A stretch of 64,000 nt of DNA from CBDBCU01 sp965203435 (GTDB lineage: Bacteria; Chloroflexota; Dehalococcoidia; Lucifugimonadales; UBA3495), in NCBI GenBank assembly GCA_965203435.1, contig CBDBCU010000008.1, forward strand, positions 434,001 through 498,000. The letters run 5' to 3'. The notes under the pieces were generated by a model that did no database searches, was not told where the DNA came from, and was given only the letters and a program-made list of their open reading frames with translations. A program made the position numbers and the translations under genes. Position 1 is the stretch's first letter, and each line of letters starts with the position of its first letter. This document shows, in pieces, positions 58,605 through 64,000 of the stretch.

Positions 58605-58630
58605 GGGAGTATCCTATGGGCCGCCCATCC

Positions 58631-58662
58631 GCCCATCCTTCAACAAGTTCAGGATGAGCGGA
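58631..58662. repeat. CATCCTTCAACAAGTTCAGGATGAGCGG repeat
   Basis: A single reverse copy of the TCATCCTGAACTTG family after the NHL gene. Confidence 0.85.
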
Positions 58663-58720
58663 TGGGCGGCTGCTGACCCAGGAAAATCGCATATAGAAAC
58701 CGTCATTCCCGCCGCCCTAT

Positions 58721-58820
58721 ACCGTCATTCCCGCGTAAGCGGGAATCCCACGGTTGCCTGCCGACAATACCATCATAAGGCAGTACCGTTCGGGATTCCC
58801 GCTTACGCGGGAATGACGGT
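58721..58820. repeat. ~100-bp inverted-repeat element, type B (reverse)
   Basis: First of two full elements in 58605-59015. Confidence 0.9.
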
Positions 58821-58855
58821 AAGGGCGGCGGGATGACAGTAGTCGCGGCTCCGGC

Positions 58856-58956
58856 ACCGTCATTCCCGCGTAAGCGGGAATCCCGAACGGTACTGAAAAG
58901 ACAATCCGGTTGCCCGCCGCACCGCCCTGGATTCCCGCTTACGCGGGAATGACGGT
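58856..58956. repeat. ~100-bp inverted-repeat element, spacer type A variant
   Basis: Second element; its spacer resembles that at 37419. Confidence 0.9.
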
Positions 58957-59015
58957 AGGGATGGTTGCCGCCATCCCGCCCATCCATAACCCGACAATCC
59001 TTGAGTTGCCTTGCA

Positions 59016-59360
59016 ATGACCCTGCCTTACATCGGCCCGGAGGACGAGCAATCCTACATTCGGCTGGCTTTGGCACGGCCGGAAATGCTTTGCGCTGAGG
59101 CGCCGCCGGAAATTCTGCAAGCCGCCTCCTTTGCCGGAGAGGAGCCGACCGCCTTTCTCCGCGACTTTTTCGCCGCCGGCTATACCCAGTGGGTCTGGCA
59201 AACCCAAGGGATCCGCATTGATTTTGACCAGCAACGCATCGCCCGGGCTGTCCTTCTGCTGTGGATTCGGGCCTGCCACCTCTACACCAGCCGGGAATAC
59301 AACCGCCCCGATCCGGATTGGGAAAAGCCCTTTTTTTCCGATGCCGGGCTGTACGACTGA
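59016..59360 (+). CDS. Hypothetical protein
   Basis: A 114-residue soluble acidic protein: MTLPYIGPEDEQSYIRLAL, helical middle, and RACHLYTSREYNRPDPDWEKPFF at the end. No ribosome binding site and no clear -10 box, so expression is uncertain. It converges on the sulfotransferase gene. No family recognised. Confidence 0.45.
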   Translation: MTLPYIGPEDEQSYIRLALARPEMLCAEAPPEILQAASFAGEEPTAFLRDFFAAGYTQWVWQTQGIRIDFDQQRIARAVLLLWIRACHLYTSREYNRPDPDWEKPFFSDAGLYD

Positions 59361-59366
59361 CCGCCG

Positions 59367-60410
59367 CTAATAGCCCAGCTTATCCAATCCCGGCCGGCAA
59401 GCGGCGTCCAGGGCGGCCTGTTCCGCCGCCGGCAGCTGGTCAAAGCGAGGAGGCGTGGGCCGGGGAATGGACACCACTTCCCCCAGCCACTCCGGATTGT
59501 CCAATTCCGGGGAAATGAACCTTATCATCCGGCGGATTTCCGGTTCGGGATTAGCCTGCATATCCTCGAACTTGATATTCAGCAGCCGCTCCGGAGGGAA
59601 ATGGCCGAACAGCCGCTCGCCGCGGGCAATCATCCCGTTCCAGAAAGCGCCGAAATCGGCCAGCGTCAGCCGGTCATAGGGCAGTTTGTCCGGATTGACC
59701 AGGGCGCTGCTGACCAGTTCCAGCCAGGGACTGATGCGATCCCAATGGCGGCCGCGGGCCATTGACCCCATAGCGTCAATGCCCCAGGCGCGGAGGGCGT
59801 GCATATTGGCGACAATCATTCGGAACAGGTAATGGCGCTGCATAGACAAGGCCGTTTCCCGGCCGTCCCGATAGACATGGATAATCCGAGCCTCGGGAAA
59901 GGCCCGCAGCAAGCGGTAGCCAAAAAGCAGGGAGCCGCCGGAGCGTTCCACCCAGACCCGCCGCCCGGAGCGTTGGCATAGATGGTCAAAAAGATGGCGG
60001 AAATGGGCCGCCGGGGCCTGCCGCGGCTGCCCTTGGATCACCGGCCCCAACGCATCAAAAAGGGCGTAGTAGTCCGCGGTCAAGTGGGGCAGGGTAGCGC
60101 ACATCAGCGGCGGTACATCCTGCCGGGTGTAGCGGGCCCCGGGCTGGTCAAAGGGATAAATCAGCTCCTCGTAGCGGCCTTTCAGCATCAGGCGGGTGCG
60201 GTTCTGCTGGCGGCTGCACAGCTGCCAAATCCGCGCGCCGCTGACCCGGCGGCGGCGAAAAGCCAGCATACCCACATAGCTGAAAAACTCGGAAAGGCTC
60301 AGCACCTCCGGATGCCGGTTCAGGATGTTGGAGACCATCGTGGAACCGCAGCGGCCAGTGCTTAAAACGAAAACCGGCGGCAGAGCCGGCTTGGCGGCGT
60401 TCATCACCAT
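59367..60410 (-). CDS. Sulfotransferase family protein
   Basis: A 347-residue PAPS-dependent sulfotransferase fold. The 5'-phosphosulfate loop is VLSTGRCGSTMVSNIL (residues about 14-29) and the 3'-phosphate site is IIHVYRDGRETALSM, followed by FEDMQANPEPEIRRM. Start overlaps the stop of the oxygenase gene upstream (ATGGTGATGA). Probably modifies a lipid or small secondary metabolite made with the coupled oxygenase (inference). Confidence 0.88.
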   Translation of the reverse strand: MVMNAAKPALPPVFVLSTGRCGSTMVSNILNRHPEVLSLSEFFSYVGMLAFRRRRVSGARIWQLCSRQQNRTRLMLKGRYEELIYPFDQPGARYTRQDVPPLMCATLPHLTADYYALFDALGPVIQGQPRQAPAAHFRHLFDHLCQRSGRRVWVERSGGSLLFGYRLLRAFPEARIIHVYRDGRETALSMQRHYLFRMIVANMHALRAWGIDAMGSMARGRHWDRISPWLELVSSALVNPDKLPYDRLTLADFGAFWNGMIARGERLFGHFPPERLLNIKFEDMQANPEPEIRRMIRFISPELDNPEWLGEVVSIPRPTPPRFDQLPAAEQAALDAACRPGLDKLGY

Positions 60411-61576
60411 GGCGTCGCTCGCTGGGCATCCACATGGTCGGGCAGGCGATAGCTCAGGTCGTCCAGGGCGGCGGCGGACAGCAGAAAGGCAAAGCTGTCG
60501 CCGCGCCACTTTTGCGCCCGTTCCGGCAGCAGGCGGTGATAAATCCGATAGGCCCGCCGTTTCCATTGCAGCCAGGGCAGCACCCCGGCGGTGGCTTGCC
60601 GGGGAAAGTTCAGCCGGTCGGACAGGTCATTGCCCAGCAGAGCCCGGGATACCCGATAGACGTGCTGGCAGGAGGATTCCCGTTGCGCCGGGTCGTCAAT
60701 GCCGGCAATGACCGGGACGGCCTGCACCAGGGCATTGGCAATAACCGCCGATTCCGGGCCGGGCGGCGGTTCGCAAGCCGTGCCAACCCGATGCAGTTCA
60801 TTGGTCTGCTTTTCATCCCCGGCAAAGAGCAAATCCTCCGGGACGCCAATCAGCCAGGAGGCGTAGCGCCAAGTCTGCATAAAGCCGGCCCGCTCCGCGG
60901 CGTTCAGATGGGCGCCCAGGCGGTCGGCTTGGTACAGCATGGTGGCCGAAAAGTTGGCGGCGGACAGGGCCATGTGGGCCGCGCTGAGCGGAGCGCCATA
61001 AATCCGTTCCTCCCAATTCCCGGCGCTGCGGATCAGCCGCCGCACCTGGGCATGAACCAGGCGGATGCGTACCGACAATTTCCAGCCTTCGCCTTCCCGT
61101 TCCAAGGCTCCGGGCAGCATAATTTCCACAAAATGGCGGGTGTTCTGGCGGATGCGGCGGCCGCCGTGGTCGGTAGTAACCCGCCCGGTGGTGTAAAAGG
61201 CTTTGCTAATCAGAGTGGCGGCGTTTTGCAGGGTAACGACAAAGAACGCCGGAATAAAGAGGTCGGAGTAGCGGTGAAAGGCTTCCCGGCCGGGCCGGGC
61301 CGCCGCCGGGTCAAACCAGGCGGGCCGACTGGCATCCTGGCGGGCAAAGAACTCCCGCAGTTCCGGGGGCGCGGCGGCCAGGGTTGCATCATCCCGCTCC
61401 ATCCCGGCGTAGATGAACCGGTGGACTTCCCGCTGCTCGCAAGCGGCCAGGGCGGCGATAACCGCGTCGGCTTCCGGATCGCCGCATTGGGTATAGGCCA
61501 TATAGCGGTCGGCCAGGTCCGGATTCAGCCGGCGGGCCTGGTCATATTGCGGTTGGTAGGCTTCCGGCAGCTGCAT
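60404..61576 (-). CDS. Oxygenase MpaB family protein (DUF2236)
   Basis: A 390-residue predicted haem-binding oxygenase of the MpaB/rubber-oxygenase (Lcp-like) group: AFFVVTLQNAATLISKAF, the RIRLVHAQVRRLI histidine helix near residue 180, YGAPLSAAHMALSAANFSA and LIGVPEDLLF. ATG 61576 is chosen over a TTG 27 bases upstream. Translationally coupled to the sulfotransferase. Homologues cleave isoprenoid chains or act in fungal mycophenolate synthesis; substrate here unknown. Confidence 0.85.
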   Translation of the reverse strand: MQLPEAYQPQYDQARRLNPDLADRYMAYTQCGDPEADAVIAALAACEQREVHRFIYAGMERDDATLAAAPPELREFFARQDASRPAWFDPAAARPGREAFHRYSDLFIPAFFVVTLQNAATLISKAFYTTGRVTTDHGGRRIRQNTRHFVEIMLPGALEREGEGWKLSVRIRLVHAQVRRLIRSAGNWEERIYGAPLSAAHMALSAANFSATMLYQADRLGAHLNAAERAGFMQTWRYASWLIGVPEDLLFAGDEKQTNELHRVGTACEPPPGPESAVIANALVQAVPVIAGIDDPAQRESSCQHVYRVSRALLGNDLSDRLNFPRQATAGVLPWLQWKRRAYRIYHRLLPERAQKWRGDSFAFLLSAAALDDLSYRLPDHVDAQRATPW

Positions 61577-61735
61577 AGCGTCCACCCCCGCGCCGGCGTC
61601 CAAGGGGATTTATCATCCCGGTCTCTTTGTTTCAGCAAAGTCAGTTTAGCGGAAAGGGCTTGCCTTTGTCAATGGCGGGGTAGTTGCGGTTTCCGGGCAA
61701 TTGCCGATGGCAACCGTCCTTGCCGGCCAATCCCT

Positions 61736-61836
61736 ACCGTCCTTGCCGCGTAAGCGGGAAGCCCGAACGGTATTGCGTCAGACAAGCCAGTTTATGGCCG
61801 GCATTTCTGGATTCCCGCTTACTCGGCAAGGACGGT
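61736..61836. repeat. ~100-bp inverted-repeat element, type C, diverged
   Basis: Arms carry TTGCCGCG and ACTCGGCAAGG; the most diverged full copy. Confidence 0.85.
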
Positions 61837-61858
61837 AAAGGGGACGAAGCCAATCTGC

Positions 61859-61951
61859 TATGTTATTCCGAGCGTAGCCGAGGAATCTAAAATGCCCGCC
61901 CTTGACTCCTTTCAAGACTTTTAGATTCCTCGGCTACGCTCGGAATGACAT
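61859..61951. repeat. GTTATTCCGAGCGTAGCCGAGG inverted-repeat element
   Basis: Second copy of the element at 38701-38799, here also downstream of an exported-family gene. Confidence 0.9.
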
Positions 61952-62098
61952 CCTTCAACAAGTTCAGGATGAGCGGAAAGGGGACGGCTATCCTTCAACC
62001 AGTTCAGGATGAGCGGAAAGGGGACGGCTATCCTTCAACAAGTTCAGGATGAGCGGAAAGGGGCGGGCTATCCTTCAACGATGTTCAGGATGAACGGA
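61951..62098. repeat. Tandem run of CATCCTTCAACAAGTTCAGG repeats
   Basis: Four copies spaced about 43-45 bases apart, separated by GAGCGGAAAGGGGACGGCT. A left arm of the ~100-bp family follows at 62119-62150. Nothing else in 61577-62198. Confidence 0.92.
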
Positions 62099-62198
62099 TG
62101 GCGCGGCTGCGCTACCCCCTACCGTCCTTCCCGCGCAAGCGGGAATCCCGAACGGCAATGAATAGACAATCCCGCCATCCCCCCGCCCCGCCTACCGC

Positions 62199-63164
62199 CT
62201 ACTTCTTGCAGGTGGCGGTGTAGAGAATCACGCGGTACGCCTTATATTCGTAGCCGCCGGAGCCATCAAGATCGGCGGTAAGATATTGGTCGACCGTGCC
62301 ATCCCCGTTGGTATCCTGGTACCACCACCTCACATTGACGGCCCGGTTCCAGCCCAGAGCCTGGCACTCCGCCGTGGCGCCGCCCCGCACCTCAAGGCTG
62401 CCCAGTTCAGCATCAACAGTTGTCCCACTGCCATTCAGCGCCCATTCGGCGGCTTGGGCATCGGTCGGGATGGCGGCGCCGGTAAAAGCATTCTCGGCAT
62501 TGGTCCGCGCCGTAGCTTCGACGCTGGCGTGAGAGCCGGAGACCGAGCTCAGCGCGCGGACAAAGGCATTCCCGGAAAAAAGGGTACTGGGGGCGACAAT
62601 CCGGGGACTACGCACGAAATAGGGCGGGGGCGCTGGATTCCAAGCCAGATAACCCCCGCCCTCAAAGCCGGTGGAGGTCAAGCCGGGATAGATCAGACTG
62701 CTTTTCGGATACTCCCGGTCGTAGCGCAGGAGCAGCCGCGGCTCCCGCCGGCGGCGTTTCTTTTGCTCCCGGGGAAACTCAAAGATGCGGTCGATGCTGA
62801 TGCCGGTGATGCCGGACTCGCCATCAGTCAGATAACCCTCTTGCGCCGCGATAAAGCCGCGGAAACTGCCGCGCTCGCCGAAATAGACGGTGTCATCCCG
62901 CTCGTTGCGGTCTTTGCCGGCCTCCCAAGTCTCGGCCTTGGTAAAGGTGTCCGACTGGTCGACGCCGCAGTAGAGGGTCTTGCCCCGGTTCTCCGCCAGG
63001 GACTCGAGGATGGCCGTGGTCCGGTCGTCGTGGTCGAAGGCTTGCCAGTCGGAACAGTCCCAGGGGATGGCGCGGGCTTGGATAGTGGCAATGCCATACC
63101 CGGCGCCCAGCAGCAGGAAAAGGACGACGCCCGTGATGAAAACCTGGGGAAAGAACTTGGGCAT
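62199..63164 (-). CDS. Exported variable-tail protein, copy 3
   Basis: A 321-residue member of the three-copy family. Hydrophobic anchor at about 8-28, the constant region as in copies 1 and 2 to GISIDRIFEFPRE, then a tail unlike either: a basic RRRREPRLLLRYDRE stretch, S/A/G-rich central region and near the end YQDTNGDGTVDQYLTADLDGSG, which looks like a calcium-binding EF-hand/dockerin-type loop. It ends YTATCKK, a shortened family ending. The downstream terminator of the other copies is missing. Ribosome site GGGAGG. Function unknown. Confidence 0.8.
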   Translation of the reverse strand: MPKFFPQVFITGVVLFLLLGAGYGIATIQARAIPWDCSDWQAFDHDDRTTAILESLAENRGKTLYCGVDQSDTFTKAETWEAGKDRNERDDTVYFGERGSFRGFIAAQEGYLTDGESGITGISIDRIFEFPREQKKRRRREPRLLLRYDREYPKSSLIYPGLTSTGFEGGGYLAWNPAPPPYFVRSPRIVAPSTLFSGNAFVRALSSVSGSHASVEATARTNAENAFTGAAIPTDAQAAEWALNGSGTTVDAELGSLEVRGGATAECQALGWNRAVNVRWWYQDTNGDGTVDQYLTADLDGSGGYEYKAYRVILYTATCKK

Positions 63165-63186
63165 AAGGGACCTCCCGGAGGCCCCA

Positions 63187-63234
63187 ACACAAGTCAAGGC
63201 CGAATCGCCTTGGCGATTCGGCCTTGACTTGTGT
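63187..63234 (-). promoter_or_regulatory. Perfect 23-bp-arm hairpin at the 5' end of copy 3 mRNA
   Basis: ACACAAGTCAAGGCCGAATCGCC-type arm, two-base loop, exact inverse. Starts within about five bases of the -10 box. Different sequence from the copy 2 hairpin but same position and design. Confidence 0.82.
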
Positions 63235-63238
63235 TTAT

Positions 63239-63266
63239 TCTATACCACAGGTTTGGGGAATTGCAA
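63239..63266 (-). promoter_or_regulatory. Promoter of exported-protein copy 3
   Basis: Minus strand TTGCAA, 16 bases with CCCCAAACCTGTGG, TATAGA (or TAGAAT with 18 bases). Confidence 0.75.
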
Positions 63267-63301
63267 GGGGGGTGAGGGGGGAATTCGAAAAATTTTATTT
63301 T

Positions 63302-63328
63302 TCATCCTTCAACAAGTTCAGGATGAGC
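63302..63328. repeat. CATCCTTCAACAAGTTCAGGATGAGCGG repeat
   Basis: One full copy, with a truncated GTTTCAGGATGAGCGG copy after it. Confidence 0.85.
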
Positions 63329-63383
63329 GGAAAAAGACAACCGGTTTCAGGATGAGCGGATGGGGATAGCGGCGGCCGCCCCC

Positions 63384-63484
63384 ACCGTCATTCCCGCGTA
63401 AGCGGGAATCCCGAACGGTACTGCCTTATGATGGTATTGTCGACAGGCGACCGTCGGGATTCCCGCTTACGCGGGAATGACGGT
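63384..63484. repeat. ~100-bp inverted-repeat element, spacer type B
   Basis: Last full element; closely matches that at 22128. Confidence 0.9.
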
Positions 63485-63499
63485 GGGGGCGGGCGGCCA

Positions 63500-64000
63500 T
63501 TACTGCGGAAAATGATATTCCCCACTCCAGATTTCCCCGGCGGCGTTAAACTGGCCGGTGCGGATAGCGGCGATGGGATAGTCGATAAGGGGATATTCGG
63601 CGCGGCACTGGCCGTTGACTACGCCGCCGGCCGCCGTGGCAAAGGTGAAAACCCGGCTGTCAAAGCCATATTCCCGCCGTTCTGCCGGCAAATCGGCCGG
63701 GTCGACGGGGGTGATGTGCAGAAAGAACGGGTTTTCCCGGTCGGCGGCCGTGCAGTCGGCTTTGACATAGACCAGCCGGCTGCCGGCCCGCCGGTACACT
63801 TGAAAATCGGCGTCAATCAGCAATTCATCCGGCTCCCGCGGCGCGGCGTAGGCCAGGGCGGAAAGCGGCCGGTCAGCAATGGCGGCGTTGGCGGCCCGCT
63901 GCAAAGCCGGCGTCATCCGTTCCAGCAGCGCCGCCGCCAGCAGCGCATTGCCCCGTTCATTGAAATGGCAGCAGGCATCCCGGAGCAGGGTTTCCCGCCG
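63500..64000 (-). CDS. SGNH/GDSL-type hydrolase, C-terminal part (runs off the window)
   Basis: The minus-strand frame is open to the window edge. Upstream of the internal ATG 63916 it reads RDACCHFNERGNALLAAALLERM, the D-x2-H block that closes the active site of SGNH/GDSL esterases. The ~138 residues after it are beta-rich (DFQVYRRAGSRLVYVKADC, FFLHITPVD, YPLIDYPIAAIRTGQ) and of unknown role. The nucleophile region lies outside the window, so substrate and length cannot be judged. Confidence 0.65.
   Translation of the reverse strand, partial: RRETLLRDACCHFNERGNALLAAALLERMTPALQRAANAAIADRPLSALAYAAPREPDELLIDADFQVYRRAGSRLVYVKADCTAADRENPFFLHITPVDPADLPAERREYGFDSRVFTFATAAGGVVNGQCRAEYPLIDYPIAAIRTGQFNAAGEIWSGEYHFPQ

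Overview
The window is 64 kb of GC-rich bacterial chromosome with dense coding on both strands and many short interspersed repeats. The gene set fits a Chloroflexota bacterium, probably a Dehalococcoidia/SAR202-like or related uncultured lineage: rplU-rpmA-rpmE followed by a DUF1385 membrane protein, F420/flavin-dependent LLM oxidoreductases, Ldh-family and fumarylacetoacetase-family enzymes, a DUF1800 protein, and UGSC and OsmC-like selenoproteins. This placement is inference from gene content; there is no rRNA or tRNA gene in the window to test it.

Layout. 0-9 kb: a P-loop kinase, an LLM oxidoreductase, an orphan molybdenum hydroxylase large subunit carrying an in-frame repeat insertion, a Septu-like ATPase/HNH pair, a VOC protein and an alpha/beta hydrolase. 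9-18.5 kb: a HicAB-like pair, the L21-L27-L31-DUF1385 ribosomal block, an SDH-type Clp-fold protease, an Ldh-family dehydrogenase, a hydrolase, a PIN toxin/antitoxin pair and a PdxA-family enzyme. 18.5-28 kb: the first copy (frameshifted) of a three-member exported protein family, serA, a DUF1828-type two-gene unit, a complete ISAs1-type insertion sequence, a retropepsin-like/DUF5678 pair, rpsU and an MDR dehydrogenase. 28-38.5 kb: lipoproteins, a plant-type LRR lipoprotein, a single-chain methylase/nuclease, ispF, cysS and a FAH-family enzyme. 38.8-49.4 kb: the second copy of the exported family, an LLM monooxygenase, an SppA/DUF4350/lipoprotein operon, and a second copy of the lipoprotein plus membrane-protein locus, headed by a strongly structured RNA leader. 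49.4-64 kb: an ABC exporter, two selenoprotein genes in divergent orientation, the UGSC operon, HEPN-like genes, DUF1800, NHL, MpaB oxygenase plus sulfotransferase, the third exported-family copy and a truncated SGNH hydrolase.

The most notable content is: (1) two genes whose in-frame TGA is best read as selenocysteine, each with a GGU-looped hairpin 18-19 nt after the TGA; (2) three near-identical promoter/N-terminal cassettes joined to unrelated C-terminal domains; (3) large perfect hairpins or a nested five-helix RNA placed at the predicted transcription start of several exported-protein genes; (4) about 19 copies of a ~100-bp inverted-repeat element, plus at least four different tandem arrays; and (5) a repeat of another family that has become part of an enzyme reading frame. 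Defence-type genes (Septu-like pair, methylase/nuclease fusion, several TA-like pairs) are scattered and not clustered in one island.

Coordinates, starts and promoters were read by eye. Family names rest on motif recognition and no database search was run.
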